Shown: in pieces, positions 41,685 through 50,905 of the stretch | Layout of the letters: the number at the start of each line of letters is the position of its first letter | Position numbering within the stretch: the stretch's first letter is position 1 | Assembly: GCA_041920505.1 (NCBI GenBank) | Contig: JBHGXV010000048.1 | Location: 57,821 to 121,820 of the forward strand | Reading direction: 5' to 3' | Length of the DNA stretch: 64,000 nt | Source: JBHGXV01 sp041920505 | Lineage (GTDB): Bacteria > Bacillota > Bacilli > Brevibacillales > Brevibacillaceae | Translations under genes and position numbers: made by a program | Notes under the pieces: model-generated | Database searches by the model: none | Told to the model about the DNA's origin: nothing | Seen by the model: only the letters and a program-made list of their open reading frames with translations

Positions 41685-42935
41685 ATGTTTGAGTTTTTGA
41701 AAAAGCAGGACCCGCAGATTGCCGAAGCGATTCGCCTGGAGTTGGGCAGACAGCGCGACAAGATCGAACTGATCGCGTCGGAGAACTTCGTCAGCCGCGC
41801 CGTGATGGAAGCGATGGGCACCGTGCTGACCAACAAATACGCGGAGGGGTATCCGGGTCGTCGCTACTACGGCGGCTGCGAATACGTGGACATCGCGGAA
41901 AACATCGCCCGCGACCGGGTCAAGGAACTGTTCGGCGCCGAGCATGCCAACGTGCAGCCGCACTCCGGAGCGCAAGCGAACATGGCCGTCTACTTCACCA
42001 TCCTGAAACCGGGCGACACCGTGCTGGGCATGAACCTGTCGCACGGCGGACACCTGACCCACGGCAGCCCGGTCAACTTCTCCGGTACCTTGTACAATTT
42101 CGTCGATTACGGCGTCGACGAGAAGACGCACACGATCGACTACGACGTGGTGCGGGCCAAAGCGCTTGAGCACAAGCCGAAACTGATCGTCGCCGGCGCG
42201 AGCGCGTATCCGCGCGTCATCGACTTCGCCAAATTCCGCGAGATCGCCGATGAAGTCGGGGCATACTTCATGGTGGACATGGCGCACATCGCCGGACTGG
42301 TTGCCGCAGGTTTGCACCCGAATCCGGTACCGTACGCCCACTTCGTCACCTCGACCACGCACAAGACCCTGCGCGGTCCGCGCGGCGGCTTGATTCTCTG
42401 CAAGGAAGAGTTCGCCAAGGCGATTGACAAATCCGTCTTCCCAGGCGTGCAGGGCGGCCCGCTGATGCACATCATCGCCGCCAAGGCGGTCGCATTCGGC
42501 GAAGCACTGCAGCCGGAGTTTAAAGAATACGCACGGCGCATCGTAAGCAACGCGAAGGCGTTTGCGGAAGCCCTGATCGCCGAGGGGCTGACGCTGGTGT
42601 CCGGCGGAACGGACAACCATCTGGTTCTCGTCGACGTGCGCAATCTCGGCCTGACCGGGAAAGTTGCGGAGCATCTGCTCGACGAAGTGTCGATCACGAC
42701 CAACAAGAACACCATCCCGTACGATCCGGAAAGCCCGTTCGTCACAAGCGGCATCCGCATGGGGACGCCGGCGGTCACGACGCGCGGCTTCGACGAGGAA
42801 GCGATGCGGGAGGTGGCGTCGATCATCGCGCTTACGCTGAAACATCCGGAAGATGCCGCGAAGCACGAAGAAGCGCGCCGCCGCGTCGCCGCCTTGTGCG
42901 AAAAATTCCCGATGTATCCGGGACTTGCGATCTGA
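41685..42935 (+). CDS. glyA: Serine hydroxymethyltransferase
   Basis: PLP enzyme converting serine and tetrahydrofolate to glycine and 5,10-methylene-THF. The 416-residue protein has the PLP lysine at Lys227 (TSTTHKTLRGPRGG), SGAQANMAV and the folate-site GRRYYGGCEYVD. AGGAGGAG precedes ATG 41685. Followed by a strong terminator. Confidence 0.97.
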   Translation: MFEFLKKQDPQIAEAIRLELGRQRDKIELIASENFVSRAVMEAMGTVLTNKYAEGYPGRRYYGGCEYVDIAENIARDRVKELFGAEHANVQPHSGAQANMAVYFTILKPGDTVLGMNLSHGGHLTHGSPVNFSGTLYNFVDYGVDEKTHTIDYDVVRAKALEHKPKLIVAGASAYPRVIDFAKFREIADEVGAYFMVDMAHIAGLVAAGLHPNPVPYAHFVTSTTHKTLRGPRGGLILCKEEFAKAIDKSVFPGVQGGPLMHIIAAKAVAFGEALQPEFKEYARRIVSNAKAFAEALIAEGLTLVSGGTDNHLVLVDVRNLGLTGKVAEHLLDEVSITTNKNTIPYDPESPFVTSGIRMGTPAVTTRGFDEEAMREVASIIALTLKHPEDAAKHEEARRRVAALCEKFPMYPGLAI

Positions 42936-42961
42936 TTGTCCCGCCGTTTGTTTTGAGTTGG

Positions 42962-42994
42962 ACGCCTCCGCTTGCCGAAGCGGGGGCGTTTTTG
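42962..42994 (+). terminator. Terminator after glyA
   Basis: ACGCCTCCGCTT (42962-42973) pairs with AAGCGGGGGCGT (42978-42989) across GCCG, then TTTT. Confidence 0.9.
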
Positions 42995-43035
42995 CGCATG
43001 TGCGCAACATAGGGTTGACGATCTTTTCCGAAAAA

Positions 43036-43064
43036 TTGACGTCCTCTGTCTGCTCCATTATGAT
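43036..43064 (+). promoter_or_regulatory. Sigma-A promoter of upp-wecB
   Basis: TTGACG (43036-43041), 17 bases, TATGAT (43059-43064). The leader is only about 30 bases, with no PyrR-type attenuator. Confidence 0.8.
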
Positions 43065-43099
43065 GATAAGGATGCAGTAGCTGAAACGGGGGATAAAAA

Positions 43100-43729
43100 A
43101 TGAGCCGTGTATATGTATTTGACCACCCACTCATCCAGCACAAACTCACCTTTATCCGCGATAAAAACACCGGAACCAAGGAGTTCCGCGAGCTTGTCGA
43201 CGAAGTGGCCACGCTGATGGCCTACGAAATCACCCGCGACATGCCGCTCGTTGACACCGAGATCGAGACGCCGGTCGCCACTTGTCGCTCCCGCGTCATC
43301 GCCGGGAAAAAAGTGGGCCTGATCCCGATCCTGCGGGCGGGGCTCGGCATGGTCGACGGCATCTTGAAGCTGATCCCGGCCGCCAAGGTGGGACACATCG
43401 GGCTGTACCGCGACCCGGAAACCTTGAAACCGGTGGAGTATTACGTGAAACTGCCAAGCGACATCGCCGAGCGTGACCTGATCGTGATCGATCCGATGCT
43501 GGCGACGGGAGGCTCTGCCGCCGCCGCGCTGGAGTCGCTGAAACAACGCGGCGCGAAGCATCTGAAGCTGATGTGCCTGATCGCCGCTCCGGAAGGCATC
43601 AAGCTGGTGCAGGACGAACATCCTGACGTGGACATCTTCGTCGCGGCGGTCGACGAGAAACTGAATGACCACGGCTATATCGTGCCCGGACTGGGCGACG
43701 CAGGCGATCGCCTGTTCGGAACCAAGTAG
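43100..43729 (+). CDS. upp: Uracil phosphoribosyltransferase
   Basis: Salvage of uracil to UMP with PRPP. The 209-residue protein has the PRPP loop VIDPMLATGGSAAAAL, RAGLGMVDG and the C-terminal uracil-recognition stretch YIVPGLGDAGDRLFG. AACGGGGG precedes ATG 43100. wecB follows after 8 bp. Confidence 0.96.
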   Translation: MSRVYVFDHPLIQHKLTFIRDKNTGTKEFRELVDEVATLMAYEITRDMPLVDTEIETPVATCRSRVIAGKKVGLIPILRAGLGMVDGILKLIPAAKVGHIGLYRDPETLKPVEYYVKLPSDIAERDLIVIDPMLATGGSAAAALESLKQRGAKHLKLMCLIAAPEGIKLVQDEHPDVDIFVAAVDEKLNDHGYIVPGLGDAGDRLFGTK

Positions 43730-43737
43730 GTGGATGT

Positions 43738-44892
43738 ATGGATAAACTGAAAGTGATGACCGTTTTCGGCACCCGGCCGGAAGCGATCAAAATGGCCCCA
43801 TTGGTACATGAACTGAAAAAGCACCCGAACGACATCGAGCCGATCGTCTGCGTGACCGCGCAACACCGGCAAATGCTTGACCAGGTGCTGGACATTTTTC
43901 AAATCGAGCCCGACATTGACCTGAACATTATGAAAGACCGGCAAACACTGGTCGACGTGACCACGCGTGCGCTGGAGAGTCTTGATCAGGTGATGAAAGA
44001 AACCAAACCGGACATCGTACTCGTGCACGGCGATACGACGACTACGTTCGTCGCCAGCCTGGCCGCGTTTTACAACCAGGTGGCGATCGGCCATGTGGAA
44101 GCCGGTTTGCGCACCTGGGACAAGTATTCGCCGTTCCCGGAAGAGATGAACCGGCAGTTGACCGGCGTGATGGCCGACCTGCATTTCGCCCCGACGGAGG
44201 GGTCGGCGGACAACCTGCGCCGCGAGAACAAGCCGGAGTCGGCTATCTACGTCACCGGCAACACGGCGATTGACGCGCTATACACCACGGTGCGCGACGA
44301 TTACCGTCATCCGGTGCTGGAGCAAGTGGCGGGGTACAAGATGGTGCTGATGACCGCCCATCGCCGGGAAAACCTGGGCGATCCGATGCGCCGGATTTTC
44401 CGTGCCGTGCGCAGGCTGGTGGACGAGCACGCCGACATCGCCGTCGTCTACCCGGTTCACCTCAATCCGGCCGTGCAGGAAGTGGCCCGGGAGGTGCTCG
44501 GCGGTCACGACCGCATCCATCTGATCGAACCGTTGGACGCGTTTGATTTCCACAACTTCGCCCGCCGCGCCCACCTGATTTTGACCGATTCCGGCGGCGT
44601 GCAGGAAGAGGCCCCGTCGTTGGGCGTTCCGGTGCTGGTGTTGCGCGACACCACCGAACGGCCCGAGGGCATCGAGGCCGGCACGCTGAAGCTGGCCGGT
44701 ACGGACGAAGATCAGGTATACCGTCTCGCCGACGAGCTGCTGCGCGATCCCGCCGCCTACGAGGCGATGGCCAAAGCGGCCAACCCTTACGGCGACGGTC
44801 AGGCGTCGCGCCGTATCGTCGAGGCGATCCTGCATCACTTCGGCCGCCTGCCCAAGCGTCCGGCGCCGTTTCGGCCGGGCCAGGGCAAGTAG
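43738..44892 (+). CDS. wecB: UDP-N-acetylglucosamine 2-epimerase (non-hydrolysing)
   Basis: Interconverts UDP-GlcNAc and UDP-ManNAc for wall or surface polysaccharides. The 384-residue GT-B fold protein has FGTRPEAIKMAPL at the N-terminus, HVEAGLRT, and the C-terminal nucleotide site LTDSGGVQEEAPSLGVPVLVLRDTTERPEG. B. subtilis mnaA (yvyH) is the functional counterpart, and it lies after upp as here. ATG 43738 has a GGTGGATG site. Confidence 0.94.
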   Translation: MDKLKVMTVFGTRPEAIKMAPLVHELKKHPNDIEPIVCVTAQHRQMLDQVLDIFQIEPDIDLNIMKDRQTLVDVTTRALESLDQVMKETKPDIVLVHGDTTTTFVASLAAFYNQVAIGHVEAGLRTWDKYSPFPEEMNRQLTGVMADLHFAPTEGSADNLRRENKPESAIYVTGNTAIDALYTTVRDDYRHPVLEQVAGYKMVLMTAHRRENLGDPMRRIFRAVRRLVDEHADIAVVYPVHLNPAVQEVAREVLGGHDRIHLIEPLDAFDFHNFARRAHLILTDSGGVQEEAPSLGVPVLVLRDTTERPEGIEAGTLKLAGTDEDQVYRLADELLRDPAAYEAMAKAANPYGDGQASRRIVEAILHHFGRLPKRPAPFRPGQGK

Positions 44893-44909
44893 CGTTTTTC
44901 ACGCAAACG

Positions 44910-44955
44910 AGAGGTTTGCTGCCGCTGTCACGGCGCGGCAGCAGGCCTCTTTTTT
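44910..44955 (+). terminator. Terminator after wecB
   Basis: AGAGG...GCTGCCGC pairs with GCGGCAGC...CCTCT, then TTTTT. Confidence 0.85.
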
Positions 44956-45093
44956 GCCAAAATGTTTCAAAATGTTTATCCGAAATAAATTTTGATAAAA
45001 AATATGAAACTTCCCCCTCCCTGATCGCGTCTATCAGATAGAATGAGGAGAAACAAAAGACAAGAGAGGTACATAGGAGAGGAGATTCACAAC

Positions 45094-48000
45094 ATGAAAA
45101 AGACACCGCGCAGGTTGCTGTCGCTCTTCGTGGCGTCCGTTCTCGCCTGGGGAGCGATTTTTCCGACGGCAGCCACAGTGGCGGAGGCTGCCGGATCGCT
45201 CAACCTCACCTGGCAGACCATGATCGGTGAAGGGACGACCTTGTACAAATATACGAAATCTTTCGGGGACGGTCAGGCGGTCCTATACGTCACGCAAGTG
45301 GATTTGCACAATCAGTACGTCGAAGTGAAGCCTGTTTATGGAACCAACGGATTGTTGACCAATAAACAAACTGTGACGCAAATGGCGAGAGAGACCGGGG
45401 CGATCGCTGCGGTCAACGCCGACTTTTACGATATGAGCAAACGGGGCGCTCCGTTTGGCATCGTGATGAAGGACAAGCAGTTGGTCTCGTCGATGGGCCA
45501 CATCTCCTACTGGTACAGCCTGGGAATCACCAGCGACAAGACGGCGGCCATCGAGCATTTCGGCTTTGCCGGGAAAGTAACCGCCGCAAGCGGCGCGACG
45601 TTCCCGCTGCGCGGCGTCAACAAGGAGAAGTACAACCCGAGCGACGGCCTGAAAAGCCATCTCGATCAGTTGAACCTCTACACCCCGGCGTTTGGCAAAA
45701 CCAGCCTGGGAGTGGTGGAAGGTTACAAAAATGTCGTTGAAGTGGTCGTCGTCGACAATGTGGCCAAAGAGGTGCGGAAAGACCAGCCGGGCGCGCCGAT
45801 CCCGCCCAACGGGTACGTCCTGTGGGGGCAGGGAGCAGCGGCCACGTTCCTGTTGCAGCAAGTCCCGGTCGGCTCCACAGTCTCCGTCGAGTATCAGACG
45901 ACGCCGACCGACAAGGACTGGATGGAGGCGGTGGGCGGCAATGTGTTGCTCGTCGACAAGGGGCAGGCGTTGACCTCGTTCCGCGCCGAATCGTATGTGC
46001 AGGGCATCAATTCCCACACCGCCGTGGGGGTGTCGAAAGACGGGAAGATGCTGTACATGGTCACCGTGGACAAGGGGCCGGACAGCCGCGGCCTTAGCCT
46101 GGCCGAACTGGCGCAGGTGATGGTGGAGTTGGGCGCGTACCGGGCGGTCAACTTTGACGGCGGCGGGTCGACCACGCTGGCGGCCCGCATGCTTGGCGAC
46201 ACAGAGGCCAAGCTGATCAACCATCCGAAAGAAGGATCGGAGCGGCGCGTGCCGACCGGACTGGCGGTGTACAATACCGCCCCGCCGGGAACGCTGGCCG
46301 GCTTTCAGATCGTCGGGCCGTCTGAATTGCTGATCGGACAGACGGGCGAATACACGACGAAAGCGTACGACAATCACTATTTGCCCTACAAGATTCAACC
46401 TTCAGACATCACCTGGACGGTGGGCGATTCGCAGGCGGGGTCGTTTGACCAGCATCGCTTTACCGCGAAAAAACCGGGAACGGCCACGCTGATCGCCAAG
46501 GTGGGGAACATCACGCAGAGCCAGCAGATCAACGTCATTGGCGGCACACAGGTCGACCAGGTGATCGTGGAGCCCGCGCCGGTCAACGTGGCGCCCGGGC
46601 AGACGCTGGCACTCAACGTCAAGGTCCGGACAAAGAAAGGGCAGGTCATCCAGGCGACGCCGCTCAGTGTCAAGGCATCGGTCGATTCGCCGCTGGTCAA
46701 GGTCGACAACAACCTGCGGCTGACCGCCGGGGGCGCGGAAGGCCGGGCCAACCTGACTGTCTCCTACGACGGGGTAAGCACCACCGTTCCGGTCAACATC
46801 GGCGCCCTGGAGCAACCGTGGCTTACCTTTGACAACCTGACCGGCATGTATCATACCGCCTTCCCGGACAGTTTGAAGAACGACGGATCGTTTGCCGCCG
46901 TCACCAGCGGCAGCGGGGAACCTGTTTTCCGCACGCGCAAAGCGGCCAAACTCACCTACAATTTCGCGGGAGCGCCGGGCGACGACGTGCGCATCGCCTA
47001 CGGCCGACTGGGCGCAAACCCGGTGACGATTCCGGGCCGACCGTTCGGCATGGGAGTCTGGGTGTACGGCGACGGCAGCAAACACTGGCTGCGTGCCGAG
47101 GTGATTGACGCCAAAGGCGACTTGTACTACGTCGACCTGGCCAATGAGATTGACTGGACGGGCTGGAAACAGGTGAAGGGCTTCTTCCCGGCCACCGTCC
47201 GCTATCCGCTGCAATTGCGCAGCATCTACGTCGTCAACAAACCGGAAAACACGGAAACACGTCCGGTACAGGGTACGCTCTATTTTGACGAAATCTCGCT
47301 GCTGCAGCCGTACACGGCGGGCAGCAAGCCGACGGGACGGGACGTTGTGCCAAGTGTCCCCGGCAGACTTTCGCTGGGCAGCGAGCTTGACCTCGGCTAC
47401 TCGTTTGCCGCAAACGCGGCCTATCTGGACAAGGCGCGAATCGACGTCCAGTCGATCGTCCCGAGGCAGTTGCCGGGCTACGTTCCCGCCGACTACGCCT
47501 TTACCATCAAACCTGTCGCGCTGAAAAAGGGCAAGACCGACCAGTTCACGTTGACGCCGGCCACCTTGACGCTGATCCCCAAACAGTGGATCAAGGGGAA
47601 AGGCATGGGGCTGTTGTACGTCAACGAAGCCAACCATACGCTCGACCCGCTGATCGGGCAGATGGACGAACACCGCAACTGGGTGTATCAGGTAAACGCG
47701 TACGGCACCTACATCCCGTATTATCTGGACATCCCGAAGGACGTTCCGTTCATGGATATCGTCAACCATCCCGCCCGCGCGGAAATTACCAGCATGGCGG
47801 CGAGAGGCTACGTCAAAGGGCTGGAGCCTGACCTGTTCGGTCCGGAAGTGCCGCTGACAAGAGCGCAGTTCGTCACACTCCTGGCGCGCGTGTTCCAGTG
47901 GAAACTGCCGGACAAGCCGAAACTCAACTTCAAGGATGCGGTGCCGGCGTACGCGCAGGGAGCGGTGCAGGTGGCGGTGGCCAAGGGCTATGTCAAGGGG

Positions 48001-48261
48001 TACACCGACAAAACCTTCCGGCCAGACAAGCAGGTGACCCGCGCCGAAGTGGCGGCCATTCTCGACCGGATCCTGCAACAGAAGAAGCCGGCAAAGGCGC
48101 TCGCCGACCAGAAGAGCTGGCCAGGCTGGGCGGCCTCCTCGATCAGCAACATGCTGGGGCTTGGCATTATCGACCCGCTCGGCGACAAGTTCGAGCCGAA
48201 CAAGCCGACGACGCGCGCCGTCTGCGTCGTGGCGCTCTATCGCATCCTGCAACGCAAATAA
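45094..48261 (+). CDS. Secreted phosphodiester glycosidase with SLH anchor
   Basis: A 1055-residue exported protein. A signal peptide (1-32, ending VAEAA) is followed by a DUF2233/NAGPA-type domain (about 50-395) with NADFYDMSKRGAPFG, GINSHTAVGVSKDG and VNFDGGGSTTLAA, signatures of phosphodiester alpha-GlcNAcase-like enzymes. An Ig-like stretch (about 410-560) and a lectin-like beta-rich domain (about 580-740) precede three SLH repeats (888-1055; LTRAQFVTLLAR, VTRAEVAAILDR). SLH repeats bind pyruvylated wall polymers. It may trim wall or teichoic polymers; the substrate is not known. ATG 45094 follows AGGAGAGG. wecB upstream supplies a wall sugar precursor. Confidence 0.87.
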   Translation: MKKTPRRLLSLFVASVLAWGAIFPTAATVAEAAGSLNLTWQTMIGEGTTLYKYTKSFGDGQAVLYVTQVDLHNQYVEVKPVYGTNGLLTNKQTVTQMARETGAIAAVNADFYDMSKRGAPFGIVMKDKQLVSSMGHISYWYSLGITSDKTAAIEHFGFAGKVTAASGATFPLRGVNKEKYNPSDGLKSHLDQLNLYTPAFGKTSLGVVEGYKNVVEVVVVDNVAKEVRKDQPGAPIPPNGYVLWGQGAAATFLLQQVPVGSTVSVEYQTTPTDKDWMEAVGGNVLLVDKGQALTSFRAESYVQGINSHTAVGVSKDGKMLYMVTVDKGPDSRGLSLAELAQVMVELGAYRAVNFDGGGSTTLAARMLGDTEAKLINHPKEGSERRVPTGLAVYNTAPPGTLAGFQIVGPSELLIGQTGEYTTKAYDNHYLPYKIQPSDITWTVGDSQAGSFDQHRFTAKKPGTATLIAKVGNITQSQQINVIGGTQVDQVIVEPAPVNVAPGQTLALNVKVRTKKGQVIQATPLSVKASVDSPLVKVDNNLRLTAGGAEGRANLTVSYDGVSTTVPVNIGALEQPWLTFDNLTGMYHTAFPDSLKNDGSFAAVTSGSGEPVFRTRKAAKLTYNFAGAPGDDVRIAYGRLGANPVTIPGRPFGMGVWVYGDGSKHWLRAEVIDAKGDLYYVDLANEIDWTGWKQVKGFFPATVRYPLQLRSIYVVNKPENTETRPVQGTLYFDEISLLQPYTAGSKPTGRDVVPSVPGRLSLGSELDLGYSFAANAAYLDKARIDVQSIVPRQLPGYVPADYAFTIKPVALKKGKTDQFTLTPATLTLIPKQWIKGKGMGLLYVNEANHTLDPLIGQMDEHRNWVYQVNAYGTYIPYYLDIPKDVPFMDIVNHPARAEITSMAARGYVKGLEPDLFGPEVPLTRAQFVTLLARVFQWKLPDKPKLNFKDAVPAYAQGAVQVAVAKGYVKGYTDKTFRPDKQVTRAEVAAILDRILQQKKPAKALADQKSWPGWAASSISNMLGLGIIDPLGDKFEPNKPTTRAVCVVALYRILQRK

Positions 48262-48269
48262 CCAGGCAA

Positions 48270-48326
48270 AAACAAGAAACGGCTGCGATCCTTCCCGCTC
48301 GGGGAGGACGCAGTCGTTTCTTGTTT
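48270..48326. terminator. Long-stem terminator after the SLH protein
   Basis: AAACAAGAAACG (48270-48281) pairs perfectly with CGTTTCTTGTTT (48315-48326), continuing inward through CTGCG and CCTTCCC to a 4-base loop: a stem of about 26 bases. The bioB promoter -35 overlaps its right end. Confidence 0.8.
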
Positions 48327-48353
48327 ACAGCACCTGGAAAGGTCTGATACAAT
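48324..48353 (+). promoter_or_regulatory. Sigma-A promoter of bioB
   Basis: TTTACA (48324-48329), 18 bases, TACAAT (48348-48353). The -35 shares bases with the preceding terminator. Confidence 0.55.
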
Positions 48354-48365
48354 TCGGGTACAAAT

Positions 48366-48397
48366 GTGTTAACCATAAACGAGTAATAAGTTTACAA
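48366..48397. promoter_or_regulatory. BirA-type operator of bioB
   Basis: GTGTTAACC (48366-48374), 14 bases, AGTTTACAA (48389-48397) closely matches the bio operator (TTGTTAACC / GGTTTACAA class). It lies between the predicted transcription start and the ribosome site, so biotinyl-AMP-bound BirA would block transcription. Confidence 0.75.
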
Positions 48398-48416
48398 AAC
48401 AAGGAGGGGGAAACAG

Positions 48417-49418
48417 ATGAGCCACGATACGACGACGATTCGCGACTGGCAGCTTTTTGCGGAAAAGGCGTTGCGCGGGGAGCGGTTGACCAAAGAGGAA
48501 GGGCTGGCCGTTCTGAACGCCTGTGACGATGAACTCCTGCCGCTTTTGCACGCGGCGTTTCGCGTGCGAAAACACTACTTCGGCAAAAAAGTGAAGCTGA
48601 ACATGATCATTAACGCCAAAAGCGGGCTGTGCCCGGAGGACTGTGGCTATTGTTCCCAGTCGATTGTCTCCCAGGCTCCGATCGAAAAATTCACCTTGCT
48701 GGACAAGGAAACGTTGCTTGCCGGGGCGCGGGAGGCGCTGGAGCGAAAGGCGGGAACGTACTGTATCGTCGCCTCCGGCCGGGGACCGACCGAAAAGGAA
48801 CTAGACCAGGTGATCGAGGCGGTCAAAGAGATTCGCGCCACCATGCCGCTGAAAATTTGCGCTTGTCTCGGTATTTTGACGGAGGAACAGGCCGCGCGGC
48901 TCGTCGAGGCGGGCGTGCATCGCTACAACCACAACCTGAACACCAGCAAAGGCAACTACCCGGCGATTACCTCGACACACAGCTACGAACAGCGTGTGGA
49001 GACGGTTGAAACGGTGAAACAGGCGGGCCTCTCGCCTTGCTCCGGCGTCATCATCGGGATGGGGGAAAGCGACGAGGAAATCGTTGAGATGGCCTCCGCG
49101 CTGCGCGATCTGGGAGCGGATTCGATTCCGGTCAACTTTTTGAATCCGATTCCCGGAACGCCGCTAGGGACGAGGGAACGCTTGCAACCGCCGCGCTGTC
49201 TCAAAGTGCTGGCCTTGTTCCGGTTCCTCTGTCCGTCGAAGGAGATTCGCGCGGCAGGCGGCCGGGAGGTGAACCTGCGCTCGCTCCAGCCGCTTGCCCT
49301 GTACGCGGCCAATTCGCTGTTTGTCGGCGACTACCTGACCACGGCGGGACAGGACGTGTCGCTTGACCATCAGATGATCGCCGATCTCGGCTTTGAAGTG
49401 GAACTGTGCGCGTTGTGA
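48417..49418 (+). CDS. bioB: Biotin synthase
   Basis: Radical SAM enzyme inserting sulfur into dethiobiotin. The 333-residue protein has CPEDCGYCSQS (the 4Fe-4S CxxxCxxC), YNHNLNTS and the YEQRVETVE region. A long AAGGAGGGGG site precedes ATG 48417. It stands alone; no other biotin genes are adjacent, so it may use imported or distantly encoded precursors. Regulation by biotin through the operator upstream is likely. Confidence 0.95.
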   Translation: MSHDTTTIRDWQLFAEKALRGERLTKEEGLAVLNACDDELLPLLHAAFRVRKHYFGKKVKLNMIINAKSGLCPEDCGYCSQSIVSQAPIEKFTLLDKETLLAGAREALERKAGTYCIVASGRGPTEKELDQVIEAVKEIRATMPLKICACLGILTEEQAARLVEAGVHRYNHNLNTSKGNYPAITSTHSYEQRVETVETVKQAGLSPCSGVIIGMGESDEEIVEMASALRDLGADSIPVNFLNPIPGTPLGTRERLQPPRCLKVLALFRFLCPSKEIRAAGGREVNLRSLQPLALYAANSLFVGDYLTTAGQDVSLDHQMIADLGFEVELCAL

Positions 49419-49582
49419 CCAGGGAGAGGCGACTTGCCGGCACGAATGAATCCGGCCGACGCAACCTGCGGATGTGCGCTTCGCCAGAAACAGTTTTTTC
49501 CGGCGGCAGGAATACATTGCGAACAGGGAGAATTGTTTGAAAAAAGAAATGCCAAACATATTCTTTCCAAGAGGTGGGAACG

Positions 49583-50773
49583 ATGGGGAATAAAGAGGTC
49601 GTCATTGTCAGCGCCGTGCGGACCGCAATCGGCAGCTTTCAGGGATCGCTTGCGGGTGTAAGCGCTCCCAAACTTGGCGCCATTGTACTGGAAGGCGCGC
49701 TTGGCAAGGCCGGAGTCGCCAAGGAACTGGTCGGCGAAGTGATTATGGGCAACGTGCTGCAGGCCGGTCTGGGCCAAAATCCTGCCCGTCAGGCGGCGAT
49801 TCAGGCGGGGCTGCCGCAGGAGATACCGGCGATGACCATCAACAAAGTGTGCGGTTCCGGGTTAAAGGCGGTTCATCTTGCCACCCAGGCGATTGTCGCC
49901 GGCGATTCGGACATTGTGCTCGCGGGCGGCATGGAAAACATGAGCCAGGCGCCGTATCTGCTCGAAGGAGCGCGCAACGGTTACCGCATGGGCGATCAAA
50001 AAGTGGTCGACTCGATGATTCGCGACGGCCTCTGGTGCGCGTTTAACGATTACCACATGGGCATCACCGCCGAAAACCTCTGCAGCGAGTTCGGCCTCAC
50101 CCGCGAAGAGCAGGACGAGTTTGCCGCCTGGAGCCAGGAAAAGGCGCAGCGGGCGATCGCCGAGGGCCGGTTCAAAGACGAGATCGTACCGGTTCCGATC
50201 CCGCAGAAAAAGGGCGATCCGGTGCTGTTCGACACCGACGAGTTCCCGCGTGCCGGGGTGACCGTCGAATCGCTTTCCAAACTGCGTCCGGCGTTTAAAA
50301 AGGATGGCACCGTCACCGCCGGCAACGCGTCGGGCATCAACGACGGGGCGGCTGCCTTGTTGATCATGTCGCGCGAACGCGCCGACGCGCTCGGCCTCAA
50401 GCCGCTGGCCCGGATTGTGGCCAACGCCAGCGCCGGCGTCGATCCGAAGGTCATGGGCATCGGACCGGTTCCGGCCACCAAGCGGGTGCTGGAGAAAGCG
50501 GGCCTCTCCTTGGATGAGATCGACCTGATCGAAGCCAACGAGGCGTTTGCCGCCCAGTCGCTGGCCGTCGGCAAAAGCCTGGGGCTGAACCGCGACAAGC
50601 TGAACGTCAACGGCGGCGCGATCGCGCTCGGCCACCCGATCGGCGCGAGCGGCGCCCGCATCCTGGTGACGTTGGTGCATGAACTGCAAAAACGCGAGGG
50701 CGCACGATACGGGTTGGCCACACTCTGCATCGGCGGCGGGCAAGGGGTCGCAACCGTGATTGAAAAGATGTGA
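49583..50773 (+). CDS. Acetyl-CoA acetyltransferase (thiolase), second copy
   Basis: A 396-residue thiolase with Cys90 (NKVCGSGL), GGAIALGHPIGASG and Cys382 (LCIGGGQG). The C-terminal CIGGGQG is characteristic of biosynthetic-type acetoacetyl-CoA thiolases, while the copy at 13396 has CSGAAQG. Start at ATG 49583 after GAGGTGGG; no operon partner is beside it. No TGAGCG or FadR-type operator is visible in the 165-base gap upstream, so regulation differs from the first copy. Confidence 0.9.
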   Translation: MGNKEVVIVSAVRTAIGSFQGSLAGVSAPKLGAIVLEGALGKAGVAKELVGEVIMGNVLQAGLGQNPARQAAIQAGLPQEIPAMTINKVCGSGLKAVHLATQAIVAGDSDIVLAGGMENMSQAPYLLEGARNGYRMGDQKVVDSMIRDGLWCAFNDYHMGITAENLCSEFGLTREEQDEFAAWSQEKAQRAIAEGRFKDEIVPVPIPQKKGDPVLFDTDEFPRAGVTVESLSKLRPAFKKDGTVTAGNASGINDGAAALLIMSRERADALGLKPLARIVANASAGVDPKVMGIGPVPATKRVLEKAGLSLDEIDLIEANEAFAAQSLAVGKSLGLNRDKLNVNGGAIALGHPIGASGARILVTLVHELQKREGARYGLATLCIGGGQGVATVIEKM

Positions 50774-50812
50774 ACAAATTGTGAACGGTTCGGCCGCAAT
50801 CCGAACGGAACG

Positions 50813-50841
50813 TTGACAAATCCGATAAATCTTCGTTAATA
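50813..50841 (+). promoter_or_regulatory. Sigma-A promoter of the atp operon
   Basis: Perfect TTGACA (50813-50818), 17 bases, TTAATA (50836-50841). Transcription should begin near 50848. Confidence 0.75.
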
Positions 50842-50846
50842 TGGAT

Positions 50847-50899
50847 GAGGGCATCGGGCACGTCTGCCTGCCTGCCCTCTCCTTTTTTGAAAGGAGAGG
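50847..50899 (+). promoter_or_regulatory. atp leader with two alternative hairpins
   Basis: Hairpin A: GAGGGCA (50847-50853) with TGCCCTC (50873-50879), followed by TCCTTTTTT, terminator-like. Hairpin B: CCTCTCCTTT (50876-50885) with AAAGGAGAGG (50890-50899), a perfect 10-base stem with a TTTG loop that fully covers the Shine-Dalgarno of the first gene. A and B share bases 50876-50879 and cannot form together. Confidence 0.6.
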
Positions 50900-50905
50900 A
50901 TTTGA

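Noticed and set aside
42936..43100. PyrR-type attenuator before upp
   Set aside because: The only terminator belongs to glyA; the upp promoter lies after it and leaves a leader of about 30 bases, too short for an attenuator.
50761..50812. GTTCGG/CCGAAC hairpin after the second thiolase considered as a terminator
   Set aside because: A 6-bp stem with no T-run; too weak to support.
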